From: Chitinophagaceae bacterium | GTDB lineage: Bacteria; Bacteroidota; Bacteroidia; Chitinophagales; Chitinophagaceae | Direction: 5' to 3' | Length of the DNA: 33,509 nucleotides | Assembly: GCA_025351145.1 (NCBI GenBank) | Contig: JANXWM010000605.1 | Coordinates: 1 to 33,509, forward strand | In this document: piece by piece, positions 1 through 10,300 of the stretch | How positions within the stretch are numbered: position 1 is the first letter of the stretch | How the letters are laid out: each line of letters starts with the position of its first letter | Position numbers and translations under genes: made by a program | The notes under the pieces: model-generated | Database searches by the model: none | Told to the model about the DNA's origin: nothing | The model's input: only the letters and a program-made list of their open reading frames with translations

Positions 1-1557
1 GGTTTGTATGCTTTGCAGTATGTTGTCTAATACCGTTGCAATGGAGTTCTTTAACTGCTGGTATTCTTCATAACTTACTATTTCGTAGCGGTAGCCCTGC
101 TGCTTTTTATTCTCCTGTAGTTTGATGTAACCGCTTTGTAATAATTCCGTGTGATGCCTTCTTACGGTGGTGCCTGGCATTCTTAACTGCTTACGGATTT
201 CTTTATTGGTAAAGGTGGTTTGCTTCTCTTGTTGCAACAGTTCTTTGAGTTGCTCAAAATAATTTCTTGTTGCTCCGCTTAGTTCATCTGCCTTTCTCAA
301 TAAAACATCTTTCATCAACTCGTTGGCTTCTGCTATATCTTCTAATGTGGTTTCGATATAAATTTCTCCTGTTGCTGTATCAGTTTTCTTTTCCCGTTGA
401 TGCTGTTTGTAAAAAGTGATAGCTTCTATAAAATGCAGGTAATGGGCATTGCTTCTTCTTGGCTTCAATACTTCATCGGGTATTTTTAAAAACTCTGCGT
501 ATGGATTGATTACTTTCACCGGCTGCATAATGCGTTGCACATTCTGCAAAAATACTTTGATACGGTTTTCTTCTGCTCTGTTTATTTTACCTGCACTGAT
601 ACTTCTTTGATACTCCATTATTTTTTCATCCTGCTCTTTGCTTTCATCTATGTAAATTAAAAAGCTACGGTTTGCATTGTCTTCGTAAATTCTTTCCTGT
701 GTGGTGCATCCTGCAACGGTTACAGGTCCTTTCACTTTAAACACCATTGTTTTGGTTACTCCCTTGCTGTCTTTCTGCGGTACTAATTTTATGATGTGCT
801 TTTTACTTATCAACTCTCTTAGTGCATACAGTACAGGCTCTGCCCCGTCCATATCTTCTATCAAAATAATTTTGTGCTGTAAATCGTATTCACCCATGTA
901 ATAAAGTGCATTGCTTGTAAAACTTGTACTGGGTACTTTATCTTCTTCAGGTATCAACTCTGCAACTTTTTCCTGCAGATGTGATTTACCTGCTCCTGAA
1001 CTTCCAAAACTTATAATGTGCAAAGGGTTTTCCATCAGCCTCGTTAAAAAAATAATGAACATCCGCATCCTGTTTTTTTCTTCGCCTATCACCCCGCTTT
1101 TTCCTATCAGGTCATTGGTTCGGTTTAATAAATTTTGTTCGCTGCTAAACGTTGTTGCTTCTTCTCTTTCGGATGATGATAATATTTTCTTTTGCTTCTC
1201 TGTTTTTGTTTGCTGTTCTTCCAACTGCTGCAACCTGTATAATTCCAACTGCCTTGTAATGTCTGCAATGGATTTTGTTATCTGTAATGTGCCTACTTCT
1301 AAACGCTCTGCTGCTTTGCGGATTAATTTTTCTACCTGCACATCGTTGTATAAATCTAAGTTGTGGTTGAGTGGCAAGGCTGCTAACTCTGCATTGTTCT
1401 GGTAGTGTTCAAACTTGCGGTTGATAACTTCTATTCGTATTGTTACCCTCAACCTGTCTAATCCGTCCATCCTTATACCGCCCAATATTGTAAAGCCTAA
1501 TTCTTCTGTGATGTAGGTAATTGTATTGGGATTGCTGATGTCTATTTTTAAATCCAT
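1..1557 (-). CDS. P-loop ATPase with C-terminal winged helix, mobile-element type (3' end cut by window)
   Basis: An open frame of 519 codons runs from the ATG at 1557 off the left edge, so the stop codon is missing. Seen: a Walker A loop GSSGAGKS at residues 185-192, a Walker B-like strand IILIEDMD at 230-237, a helical Q/E-rich stretch around 100-135, and near the end a helix-turn-helix-like segment (TNKEIRKQLRMPGTTVRRH) followed by a wing-like hairpin. The ATPase core resembles the NTPases that accompany CHC2/Toprim primases in Bacteroidota mobile elements; this link is from memory of the family, and the primase itself is not in the window. A role in loading or processing DNA is inference. 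It is divergent from the XRE gene at 1710 and has a clear promoter. The neighbouring gene beyond the left edge would decide whether this is a replication module. Confidence 0.8.
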   Translation of the reverse strand, partial: MDLKIDISNPNTITYITEELGFTILGGIRMDGLDRLRVTIRIEVINRKFEHYQNNAELAALPLNHNLDLYNDVQVEKLIRKAAERLEVGTLQITKSIADITRQLELYRLQQLEEQQTKTEKQKKILSSSEREEATTFSSEQNLLNRTNDLIGKSGVIGEEKNRMRMFIIFLTRLMENPLHIISFGSSGAGKSHLQEKVAELIPEEDKVPSTSFTSNALYYMGEYDLQHKIILIEDMDGAEPVLYALRELISKKHIIKLVPQKDSKGVTKTMVFKVKGPVTVAGCTTQERIYEDNANRSFLIYIDESKEQDEKIMEYQRSISAGKINRAEENRIKVFLQNVQRIMQPVKVINPYAEFLKIPDEVLKPRRSNAHYLHFIEAITFYKQHQREKKTDTATGEIYIETTLEDIAEANELMKDVLLRKADELSGATRNYFEQLKELLQQEKQTTFTNKEIRKQLRMPGTTVRRHHTELLQSGYIKLQENKKQQGYRYEIVSYEEYQQLKNSIATVLDNILQSIQT

Positions 1558-1575
1558 AAAAAAGTTTTTTTGTAC

Positions 1576-1588
1576 TGTATAAGATACA
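1576..1588. promoter_or_regulatory. Operator-like palindrome TGTAT-AAG-ATACA
   Basis: A perfect 5-base inverted repeat with an AAG spacer touches the -7 box of the leftward promoter. The related half-site CTGTAT/ATACAG recurs before the divergent XRE gene (near 1650 and 1700). The likely ligand is the XRE protein encoded at 1710; this is inference from position. Confidence 0.4.
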
Positions 1589-1616
1589 AATATAGCCTAT
1601 CAACCTTATTTACAAA
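1587..1616 (-). promoter_or_regulatory. Bacteroidota-type promoter for the leftward ATPase gene
   Basis: On the minus strand a -33-like TTTG (1616-1613) lies 18 bases before TATATTTG (1594-1587), which fits the Bacteroidota -7 consensus TAnnTTTG. It stands about 30 bases upstream of the ATG at 1557. Confidence 0.65.
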
Positions 1617-1632
1617 ACTTTTTTAGATTTTA

Positions 1633-1659
1633 TTGAAGCTTATTAGGTCTGTATATTTG
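1633..1659 (+). promoter_or_regulatory. Candidate promoter for the XRE gene at 1710
   Basis: TATATTTG at 1652-1659 fits the TAnnTTTG -7 consensus. A TTG at 1633-1635 lies 16 bases upstream, slightly closer than the usual -33 spacing. The transcript would begin about 45 bases before the ATG. Confidence 0.5.
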
Positions 1660-1709
1660 CCTTATCGCCTTACAATAGGTTGTTTTTATAGTCTATTCAA
1701 TACAGAACC

Positions 1710-2051
1710 ATGAGTACATTCGGCAAACGATTAAGAACATGCAGGGAAGCTAAAAACCTGTCGCAGCAAGATGTTGCTGCAAAACTTAAAACTTCATACA
1801 CCGTTATCGGCAAGTATGAACGTGATGAGATGATACCTTCTGTTGAAGTGGCTAAGAAGCTTTCTAAATTACTTGATACAACTGTCGGTTATTTACTTGG
1901 TGAGACAGAAGAAGTAAACATTTTAAAAGACCCTTCCATGTTGAAGCGGTTGAATGAGATTAACCTGCTTCCTGATGAAGAAAAAAAATCTATCCTCTCT
2001 ACTGTTGATGCTTTTTTAAGAGATGCCAAAGCCCGCAAAGCTTACGCATAA
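1710..2051 (+). CDS. XRE-family helix-turn-helix transcriptional regulator
   Basis: A 113-residue protein. Residues 7-62 form a classic five-helix XRE (HTH_3) domain: RLRTCREAKNLSQQDVAAKL, then TSYTVIGKYERDEMIPSVEV and the LLDTTVGYLLG closing helix. The remaining 50 residues are charged and helical (LPDEEKKSILSTVDAFLRDA) and probably dimerise. It would bind the divergent intergenic region, which carries a TGTAT-AAG-ATACA palindrome and further CTGTAT/ATACAG half-sites, repressing itself and the leftward ATPase gene. That regulatory link is inference. A strong terminator hairpin follows the stop at once, so it is monocistronic. Confidence 0.9.
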   Translation: MSTFGKRLRTCREAKNLSQQDVAAKLKTSYTVIGKYERDEMIPSVEVAKKLSKLLDTTVGYLLGETEEVNILKDPSMLKRLNEINLLPDEEKKSILSTVDAFLRDAKARKAYA

Positions 2052-2052
2052 A

Positions 2053-2078
2053 AAAACCGCAGCGATTGCTGCGGTTTT
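2053..2078. terminator. Bidirectional intrinsic terminator
   Basis: An 11-base perfect stem (AAAACCGCAGC / GCTGCGGTTTT) closes over a 4-base loop, with T runs on both strands. It sits between the convergent XRE gene and the end of the leftward RHS operon and can serve both. Confidence 0.9.
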
Positions 2079-2087
2079 AATTTTCAA

Positions 2088-2402
2088 TCATTTTTTGTTT
2101 TTATCATACCACTCTTTCCATTTATCTAAGTCCTTTTGTGTAAATAAAATTGCTCCAAAATAATTCCCGTCTTTACTGGCTTTTATTGCTGTGGTTTTCT
2201 CCATAAACTCAATAGCATTTTTACAAGTTGCGGATGTATCAAAAAAATTCGTCTTTGCTATAGAATCTAAAATTGTATAGTTATGCTTGAAAACCGAATC
2301 AAATTCATTATTGCTTTTCATGCTGTTTTGCTGTCCATTACAAGCTATAATATTTACAAGCAGGAATACATAGAATAATATCAAACTTACTTTTTGCTTC
2401 AT
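2088..2402 (-). CDS. Small lipoprotein, candidate immunity protein of the adjacent RHS protein
   Basis: A 104-residue protein. A hydrophobic leader (LILFYVFLLVNIIAC) ends in a lipobox with Cys21, followed by NGQQN, so lipidation and export to the periplasmic face are expected. The mature part is hydrophilic, with a conserved-looking LFTQKDLDKWKEWYDKNKK tail; I do not recognise a domain. It starts 5 bases after the stop of the 1444-residue RHS gene and is the last gene of the operon, just before the terminator. Position directly behind a polymorphic RHS C-terminus is where immunity genes usually lie. A lipidated periplasmic location would suit protection against a toxin acting in that compartment. 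The immunity role is inference. Confidence 0.75.
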   Translation of the reverse strand: MKQKVSLILFYVFLLVNIIACNGQQNSMKSNNEFDSVFKHNYTILDSIAKTNFFDTSATCKNAIEFMEKTTAIKASKDGNYFGAILFTQKDLDKWKEWYDKNKK

Positions 2403-2407
2403 GATTA

Positions 2408-5400
2408 TTATTTCTTTGGGTTTTCAATCTTAGAAGTCACAGAAGTTATATTGTTGTTTTTAATTGTAACGGAGACCGATATGTTTTGACCATTCTGAAC
2501 ATAGGAAGTAATAAACGTTCCTGTTATTCTTCCTGATGCGTCTTGACTTGCACCTGGAGCAACAGTTGTTGCACCTCTTACCGTACCATTAATTGCATTT
2601 TCTGCATTGATACCATCCTGATGTGCATCATCATAGCCTTTGCCATCAAGTTGTTTGGATTGTTGTTCTATAAGCTCATGTCCCAATGCTCCTGCGGCAG
2701 ATACTCCTTTGCCTGTTCCAAACTTACCAACATCATCAACATCAATTTGAGATAAGGCATAACTACCAACAAGTACCTCTCCTTTACTTTCAACTAACCC
2801 TACTGTCACATCACCTTTCTTTAAGTCAGTTACACTTGACAACTGTTTGTAAAAAGCCTTTTGCTCTTTTGTCATTGTTCCTTTCTTATCTGTTTTTTCT
2901 AAAGTAACTAATCCATCCTTACCCACTTTTGTTTTATAAAATCCGCCCAATCCTGTATTCGATGTATTAACAAACTTATCTTTTGCAGTTTGTGCACCAG
3001 TTACAGTAAGACTGTCGCCATTAATGTCAATAAGTAAAATCGGATTATTTGCGGCAAACTGATATGGTGATAAGATGTAGTATTTTTCTGCAAATCTATC
3101 TTGTGTCCAAAACCTTCCTAATTGTGGGTCTTGCATTCGTCTGCCAAAATCGTAGAGTTCTAAGCCTGAACCATCGCTAAATTCTTTTGATTGTAATTCT
3201 TTGTTGTTGTATTTGTACTTATTTTCTGGTGAACCGTTCAAAGCCTTTGAAGATATTCCCGCCATTGTCAACCCGAACGGAGAGTAATCAGTAGTCTCCA
3301 GCAGCGGCCCCCTTGTATGCACCACCTGCAAATTATCAAAGAACACATCAACATTACTCTCGTTACTGCAATATACATACAAGTAACCACTTTTACCAAT
3401 GCTCACCGTTCGCTGATGGCTTTTTACTGCATCTGCTGTGGTGTTTATTAAATCAAAGCCACTGCCACTGCTAACAGGTTTAAACTGGTCGTCAAGCAAT
3501 ATCCAGTTAATATATGCTTTGGGTACACTCGCTAAAGAAGGGTTCGGCACACCATTTACCCAGGTATTCAATCCTCCCGATGTTGCAGTTGAACCATTAA
3601 GCGCCGAAGCAGTAGCTCCTTTTCCCGATCCTGCAACTGCTCCTGTACCGGCAAAGGCATTAATAAAGCTGGTAAGCGCAGATGAAATTAAATAGTTGTT
3701 ACTGGGGTTAGTTCCATTGCTATGCCAAAAAGATTTACCAAATATATCCACCACATCACCCGCCATTACCTTTAGCGTAATACCCAATCCTGTTTTATCA
3801 CCTGTAGCCCCATTCAACTTATAAACAAAATTACTTACCGCAGTGGTATTGGCATTAGGGTTATTATTATAAGGCGGGTTGCCATTATTGTTTACATAAT
3901 TTTTTCCGGTTATGCTTCCCCACGAAGCTATACGGTTTACACTAATGGTATCGGCATTATTTATAGCATAATAATTATTTTCAGTAGCATAGGCACTGCT
4001 GCTATTTTCAAAAGTAGCCGCCGGGTATGTATCCTGCTGTACCTGATCTGTCAGCACTACCCGTACATTACCCAAATGGTCTTTTTCAAAATAATCATAA
4101 TACATGGTATCACTTTGGCCTATTCGTTTTGCAGGCCTTGCCCTGCCTTCCTCCTGTGCTACAAACTGTAAAGTATCGTTTTGATAAATAAACATCCCCA
4201 GATAATCTGTTATAGTTGTTTTCACAGGGCTTATTGTATTGTCAACCGTAGTTTTCTTCAATTTGTTTCCCGCAGCATCGTAAGTATAAGTAATCGTCCC
4301 TTTACCGGTAACAGTAATTACATTGGGCAGGTTCAGAAAATTATAAGTTATACTGCTGATATTTTTATTATTGTCCTGTATTAAATTCCCATTGCCGTCA
4401 TAAAAATAATCCTGCGTGGTATTGTTGTTTATTTCTTTAAAATCACCGAGTAAACTGGTTGCATCATTTTGTCTATCGGTTACATAATTAAGCTTGTTGC
4501 TGTTGGTATTATACCCGTACTGTAAACTATCAATCAGAGAACTCGTATTCAGTTTCAGCCCCATTTGGTTCATCGTAAGGATATTACCGTTTTGGTCGTA
4601 AGTCATGCTGTGCAAGCTGTAGTCTATTCCCGCAGTTACATCCCAGGTACTGCCGCTTACATTTTGTGTAAAGTCTGCTTTTGTTAAGCGGTTCACATTA
4701 TCATAAGTAAACCCATAGCTGCGCATTGCACCATCACCGGCATTGCGCCATCTTACACCTGCTATATTGCCATTCAGTTGGGTAGAGTTGAAACCGTAAT
4801 CATAACAAAGCTCTTCACCAAACCAGTTGGCATTGGCCTCGTTCCTTGCATAGTCTTTATTAATACCCCTTAGCCAGCCTCTCACATTATATGTATAGTT
4901 TAGCCTGTCCAACGGGTTTGAAGTATAAGTGTACGCAGTTGTATTGGTTGCATCTACCGTTTGCCCGATCTTTTTCTGCTTTAACTGCCCTAGCTCATCA
5001 TAAAAATTATAGACTATCATTACTTCGGGGCTGTTGCCAATTTTCTCATTTACCTGTATCACCCTGCCAGCAGCATCATAACTCATTTTATTCAGCACTT
5101 TATAGCTCTGTGCATTAGTTCCACCTTTAGCGTGGCAAAGCAATGTCCTTACTACCTGCCCGCTAAAGCTGTACTGCATAATGGCAGTATCTTTTGCCCC
5201 GCTGTTGTTGGTGCTTTGTGTTTGTATTACCCTTGCCCGGTCGTCATAAAAACTTACCGTATACAAATTCGTACTGCTGCCAACTACATTTATTTTTGTT
5301 CCAGTGGGCATACCCCTTGTAAGGTTGGTAGCAGTTTGGGCTTGCGGATAAGGGAAGGTTGTATTATCTGCTGTATAGAAATAACTGGTGTTGCCATTGT

Positions 5401-6742
5401 AAGTTGTAATGGCCGAACTGCTTAAACCACTACTGCTGCCGCTTACCCATGTATAATCATCGTAGTAAGTTTGCGTAAGTATAGTATAACCGCTTGACGG
5501 GGTTGGGTAGGTAACACTTGTACCTGAAAGGTTCTGGTGATAACTTCGGTTATTAGCCTCTGTCCATAACCCTGAGAGTACTGACCTGTTCAATGAATCA
5601 TAATCTGTATACAGCCATTTACCCTGTATCCTTAAACTGCTGTCCTGTGTCATCACTAACCTGTCCCTTATATCATATACCAGCCATACTTCTCCTGCGC
5701 CGGGTACACGTTTTACTATCATCCTGTTCCTGCTGTCGTATTCATAACTGAAGCAGAGGTCTTTGGCAATCTGGCTGCTTGCCCATATGCTGTTATCAAA
5801 AGCCCAGTTATTGGCTTTCAGCCAGTCTGTTGCTTTGGGTTGTATCACACACCGCAGGTTATTTAAATCATCATATACATAATAAGTGCAGAGCCAGCCC
5901 CATGAACCCGCAGAAGGCGTTGCTGCCAACTGTACCTTTTTTAAAATTACTTGCCCTTCTTTATCTTTATATTCCACTACTTTGTTGCCCTGTTCGTCAG
6001 TAGTTACAGTTTCGTATAAAAGCCCTGCACCATAACTTGCGGTGCTTGTTGGTACAGTGCCACCTGTTAAACTGATGTTCCATATACGTACACTGTCTAA
6101 TGCATCATTTACTAAATACTGCATACCCGTACCCACACCATCACCCACCCAGTTATTACCGGGAGGGTATGCTTTGGTTACCCGGTTCAGTTGTGATGCC
6201 TCAAAATCTGTTTGACCGTAGAAATATTTTTCGCCATTGGTAACATCGTTAGTAGGGTTATAGGTACCCTTCATAAAATTATCCTGCTCGGTAAAAGGGT
6301 CTGTTTTAAAATTACCGTTATTACTTGTACTTACAAATGGCATGTACTTAAATACCTCCCTGCCAAAGGCATCATACAATACCGGGCTTACCATATCAAA
6401 ACCATTGGGGCTTACTCCCTTTGCAACTGTTTGCAGTGGCCTGCCCAGCCCGTCAAAATACTGTGTACTTTGCTTAACTTCCTGTACCGTTCTTGTAGGG
6501 CCGTTAAGAAATGTATCGTTGATATATGGCTTTTCTGCTTCCCATACACGCACATAATTAACAGTAATACTGCTGCCATAAGCAGCCGGTAACGTGTTTA
6601 CTGTTCTTGTTCCTGCGCCCGGTACTGTAACAGTTGTAGGGATAATTGTTTGTGCATGCAACTTTGGTAAAAAGCACAACATTACACAGGCTATGCCAAC
6701 AGTTCTTTGCAGATATTTTAAGTAAGGGTATCGCATAAACAA
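2408..6742 (-). CDS. Secreted RHS-repeat protein with RHS core and variable C-terminal tip
   Basis: A 1444-residue protein with an N-terminal signal peptide (cleavage expected after KLHAQ, about residue 31). Residues of roughly 65-200 match the DUF6443-type N-terminus of Bacteroidota RHS proteins (STQYFDGLGRPLQTVAKGV). Many YD repeats follow (YDYGFNSTQLNGNIAGVRWR, TYTYDAAGNKLKK). The RHS core includes YFEKDHLGNVRVVLTDQ, then YDFGRRMQDPQLGRFWTQDR and ANNPILLIDINGD. The last 201 residues (from 1244) are unlike the rest and form the tip. They contain GHELIEQ at 1354-1360, then His1374 and Glu1381, which suggests a metallopeptidase-like fold, but the usual HExxH is HExxE here. RHS shells encapsulate a C-terminal toxin; the toxin activity here is inference. 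Fourth gene of the operon, followed by the candidate immunity lipoprotein. Confidence 0.9.
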   Translation of the reverse strand: MFMRYPYLKYLQRTVGIACVMLCFLPKLHAQTIIPTTVTVPGAGTRTVNTLPAAYGSSITVNYVRVWEAEKPYINDTFLNGPTRTVQEVKQSTQYFDGLGRPLQTVAKGVSPNGFDMVSPVLYDAFGREVFKYMPFVSTSNNGNFKTDPFTEQDNFMKGTYNPTNDVTNGEKYFYGQTDFEASQLNRVTKAYPPGNNWVGDGVGTGMQYLVNDALDSVRIWNISLTGGTVPTSTASYGAGLLYETVTTDEQGNKVVEYKDKEGQVILKKVQLAATPSAGSWGWLCTYYVYDDLNNLRCVIQPKATDWLKANNWAFDNSIWASSQIAKDLCFSYEYDSRNRMIVKRVPGAGEVWLVYDIRDRLVMTQDSSLRIQGKWLYTDYDSLNRSVLSGLWTEANNRSYHQNLSGTSVTYPTPSSGYTILTQTYYDDYTWVSGSSSGLSSSAITTYNGNTSYFYTADNTTFPYPQAQTATNLTRGMPTGTKINVVGSSTNLYTVSFYDDRARVIQTQSTNNSGAKDTAIMQYSFSGQVVRTLLCHAKGGTNAQSYKVLNKMSYDAAGRVIQVNEKIGNSPEVMIVYNFYDELGQLKQKKIGQTVDATNTTAYTYTSNPLDRLNYTYNVRGWLRGINKDYARNEANANWFGEELCYDYGFNSTQLNGNIAGVRWRNAGDGAMRSYGFTYDNVNRLTKADFTQNVSGSTWDVTAGIDYSLHSMTYDQNGNILTMNQMGLKLNTSSLIDSLQYGYNTNSNKLNYVTDRQNDATSLLGDFKEINNNTTQDYFYDGNGNLIQDNNKNISSITYNFLNLPNVITVTGKGTITYTYDAAGNKLKKTTVDNTISPVKTTITDYLGMFIYQNDTLQFVAQEEGRARPAKRIGQSDTMYYDYFEKDHLGNVRVVLTDQVQQDTYPAATFENSSSAYATENNYYAINNADTISVNRIASWGSITGKNYVNNNGNPPYNNNPNANTTAVSNFVYKLNGATGDKTGLGITLKVMAGDVVDIFGKSFWHSNGTNPSNNYLISSALTSFINAFAGTGAVAGSGKGATASALNGSTATSGGLNTWVNGVPNPSLASVPKAYINWILLDDQFKPVSSGSGFDLINTTADAVKSHQRTVSIGKSGYLYVYCSNESNVDVFFDNLQVVHTRGPLLETTDYSPFGLTMAGISSKALNGSPENKYKYNNKELQSKEFSDGSGLELYDFGRRMQDPQLGRFWTQDRFAEKYYILSPYQFAANNPILLIDINGDSLTVTGAQTAKDKFVNTSNTGLGGFYKTKVGKDGLVTLEKTDKKGTMTKEQKAFYKQLSSVTDLKKGDVTVGLVESKGEVLVGSYALSQIDVDDVGKFGTGKGVSAAGALGHELIEQQSKQLDGKGYDDAHQDGINAENAINGTVRGATTVAPGASQDASGRITGTFITSYVQNGQNISVSVTIKNNNITSVTSKIENPKK

Positions 6743-6815
6743 TTTCTTTTTTATTGTATTATCTTAATCCGTTTTATCCCTATAATCCCCCAAAATCCAC
6801 GTTCAGACAAAAGCA

Positions 6816-7355
6816 TTACTGAAACATCCTGTTCAACACTTTATTGCTCCATTTCGATTCGGGTCCAAATACACCATGAAGTTCCCCTTGTTCATTGATA
6901 AAATACATTTCGCCCGGTCCGCCCACTTCTTCATCAAAATGGTTGTTCAGGCTGGTATTGGTGAGCCAGGAAAATAAAGGGTTTTGCAGTGTATCGGATG
7001 CTTTATGCGTGTACATACCTTGCGTAATAATAACGCTGCTGCTAAGCATGGATTGGTACCATTGTGGCAGTGCTGCCACAGTATCATCAGTATAACCATC
7101 TTCGTAAGAAGGTACTGTAATAACTGCAACCTGCCCCGCATTAGCTTCAGCAACAGAATCTATCCTGTACAGGTAAGCACTGTCCTCTGCTGTTTGTGAA
7201 GCAGGCAGCACAGCAATAAATATTTTCTTTCCCTGGTATTCGTTTAAAGAATGGGCGGTACCGGTAATACTTGTAAAACTATAGTCGTATAAACTCCCCG
7301 GTAAAACAAAACCCGAAAGAAAAACAATAGCTATCGTAAGAAATAAGAGTTTCAT
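6816..7355 (-). CDS. Exported thioredoxin-fold (glutathione peroxidase-like) protein lacking all cysteines
   Basis: A 179-residue protein with a hydrophobic N-terminus (LLFLTIAIVFLSGFVLPG) acting as signal peptide. The pattern YDYSFTSITGTAHSLNEYQGK, with IFIAVLP after it, resembles the glutathione peroxidase/peroxiredoxin N-terminus. The end, GEMYFINEQGELHGVFGPES, resembles the late strand pair of the same fold. No cysteine occurs anywhere in the protein. At the position where GPx has its catalytic Cys (N-x-A-S-x-C), this protein has LPASQT, with Thr55. Redox catalysis is therefore unlikely and a structural or binding role more so. It lies 15 bases after the YD-repeat gene and 73 bases before the RHS gene, inside the same operon. 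A partner or folding role for the RHS proteins is speculation. Confidence 0.7.
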   Translation of the reverse strand: MKLLFLTIAIVFLSGFVLPGSLYDYSFTSITGTAHSLNEYQGKKIFIAVLPASQTAEDSAYLYRIDSVAEANAGQVAVITVPSYEDGYTDDTVAALPQWYQSMLSSSVIITQGMYTHKASDTLQNPLFSWLTNTSLNNHFDEEVGGPGEMYFINEQGELHGVFGPESKWSNKVLNRMFQ

Positions 7356-7370
7356 AAACCTATTTTTATT

Positions 7371-10300
7371 TTATAAACTGGATTCAACCAAAAGGGTGTT
7401 ACAACTATTAGTATTTACGGTTATATTATGAACCGTCATGCCGCAATTGGTACTCAATGCACAAGTGGTAAATGCGTAACCAACATTGCCTGCTGTTCTG
7501 TTCACAATAAGATCATAAGTCCCGGAGGGCAATGTTACTATAAGGTTCCCTGTGGTGGGTACCGTAAATGCAGTTTGCTGCAGGGTTACAGTATTGGTAT
7601 AAGTTGCAGTAAAGCCTGAGAGGTTTAAAGAATTTGTTATAGTAACAGATACAGGCACCGCAACATCGCAATTGGCAGGCTGGCCTGCATAGTTGTAACA
7701 GAATTTTTTGATCACATTTTTATCCTGGTCTTTAATTAACCGCACCCTGCCGAAGGCATCATATTCAAAATAACTAATACGGTTGTTTACATCGCATTGG
7801 CTGGTCATGCCAATTAGAGGCTGATAAGTGTAGGTGGTCATTTGTGCATCTGAAGGGTACAAACGGACTTCGTCTATACTTCCAACGCCACCGGAATTTC
7901 CATTAATGGTAATTGTTGTAGCTGTAGGAACAACAGCGTATTCATAGTAAGTCCACCCATTAATAGTTTTGCCCATTTTATACGTATTTGTGCATCCGTT
8001 AATAGTATATAGTCCATGTTTGCTCCAGAAAGAAACAATATAGCTTTTGCCAATGGTTAAGCCTGACTTACTTACTTTGTTTGTAGCTGTAATATATAAA
8101 GCCTTTTTCCCTGTTGGTGCGGTTGCATCTGTATCCTGAAAGGCCGAAAAAGTCCAGTTCCCTTTGCCATCAGCTTCAAAAGAGGTATAAGCTACAGAAG
8201 AAGAATCAGCATTTATTATAGCAGCTATGGGATAAGAACTGGAATAATCCCAGATATAAGAATTTAATACATCAGCCATTTTATGCTGCTGTATCATATT
8301 TCCATATCCATCATATTTTAAAAACTCAACACGTTTTTCAGATGGGTTGCTGCTAATTTGTAATTCAATGCTTTCCGGTAGCGTAAGCCCATTTCCAAAT
8401 ACTTTATAGTTAGTTCTTGTTTTACTAATCTGGGCTCCGTTTCGGGAAGTTATCTGATCTATAACAGGGGTAAGCATGAACTTCGAAATCAAACTTTGCC
8501 TTGCTGTTTCTGCTGCTCCCGTTAGTACAATATCCTGTGGGTATTTAATATCAGTTTGCAGTGTTTCATTTTTACTGCTTTGCGTAACAGTACTTGTTAA
8601 TTGATAATGTCCATTTGATGTATCGTAATTGTAAGTATTAATATTCTGGACATAAGAAGATGGGGTATTTTGATCATATACTTTTGTTGTGTCAGACTGG
8701 AGATAATAAAACTCACTGATTGTTTTATATCCTGATACGTAATATGCATTTGCGGCTAAAGTAACCAACGGGCTAGCACATTGAAGAATTTGGATACCTG
8801 TTTCAACTGACAATCCATAACCCGCACTTGATTTTGCCCCAAAAGTATATTTATTGCTGTTAGACTTAACCGCTATAAAATTACCGCTTGAATTTTTATA
8901 TACTGTACTTTTCAAAAGCTGACCTCTTCGCCAATCGTAAGTGCAGGATGGCGGATAAGGACGATATTCTTTCAGGTCATCCGGAAAGTCCGTAGCCGTT
9001 GTATAAGAATACTCAGTTTTGCCGTTTTCTCCATTTTCACCTGCTAATTCTGTTACATTCTGGTATCCGATTGAAGAGCCCTGCGTTTGCAGCAGAGGGG
9101 TTAAAGGATAACTTCTAACTTGCGCATAATTTGTAGCCCCGCAACCTGATAATATTTCAAATACATTAGCATAGTGATAGGGATTATTTACCAATACCCC
9201 ACTTGAGGCTGTATCGTTAAATTTAGTATACAGGTATTTTTTTACAGAAGTACTGATATTGTCATTACTTGTGATCCGCTTTATGCGGAGTCCCCCGATG
9301 GTTTTGTTAACCATAGATTGGGAGCCACCATTTCCCTGAGGCGGGTATTCATTCCAGTTAAGGTCTAAGTAAAAAAGATATGATGCATTTGGGTATCCCT
9401 GAACAAGTTCTCCTTTCCCAACAATTTTGTAAGTGCCATTAGCCAGATCAACTGTAGATGTACCATCTTTGATATACTGGATTGGAAAAGATGTTCCGTT
9501 AATACCTTCTATTGAAGCGGTATAACAAGTAGAATAACCGCTTGGAGATATTTGGCAGCCAGGTGGTTGCGTATGACCCATTGCAATTGAAGAAACAGTA
9601 ACTCTTGTGGTTCCTCCGGGTACACCACCAGATGTTGCATAAGACACGGTAAATGTATCAGCTAAGGTTTGCCCCGTTAAATATTGAAGACTGGCATATT
9701 TTCCTGCGGGTGGAGTAGGTATACTGTTATCAGAATTAGAGGCGTAAACTTTATTTGCCTCATACTCAAACAATGAGTACCCTCCTGTAGGATATATTAT
9801 CTTTTTTAATACTCCGGCCATCATATATGATTCATCCGAATGCCTGTCTGCTCCAAAAATTGTTATTGTCCCGTAAGGCGGTGTAGTTATATAAAATGAT
9901 TGGGGAAGCACACTGTTAGGAACCCCGTTGTAGTACCCCCACAAGTCCTGCGAATTAATAGTGGTTCCATAAGGATCCGCATTGGGAAGTTGTGTTGTAT
10001 TATACTCAAATTTGTATTTATTTCCTGAAGCAGCATTTGTAGCTGAAAATTCTGCAAGGCTGTCTAAAGTTAAGCGTCCCCCGTTTACATAATCATAGTA
10101 AAAAACAAATTTTCTTAGCGGATTAATTAAATCAACATTACTAAAGATATTGACTGCACTCAAACTGGTATCACCTGGCAAATCCGTTCTCCTTGTCGTA
10201 GCATCGAAAGTAATTTTTCCATTAGCAGATGTTATAGATTTTAATTTGGGAACGGTCATAAAGTTAGTCACTACATTCTTATCAAAAGAAGGCAAATGGG

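Noticed and set aside
1409..1603. 64-codon leftward frame inside the ATPase gene
   Set aside because: It overlaps the long ATPase frame, which has Walker motifs and a good promoter; this one is a shifted reading of the same DNA.
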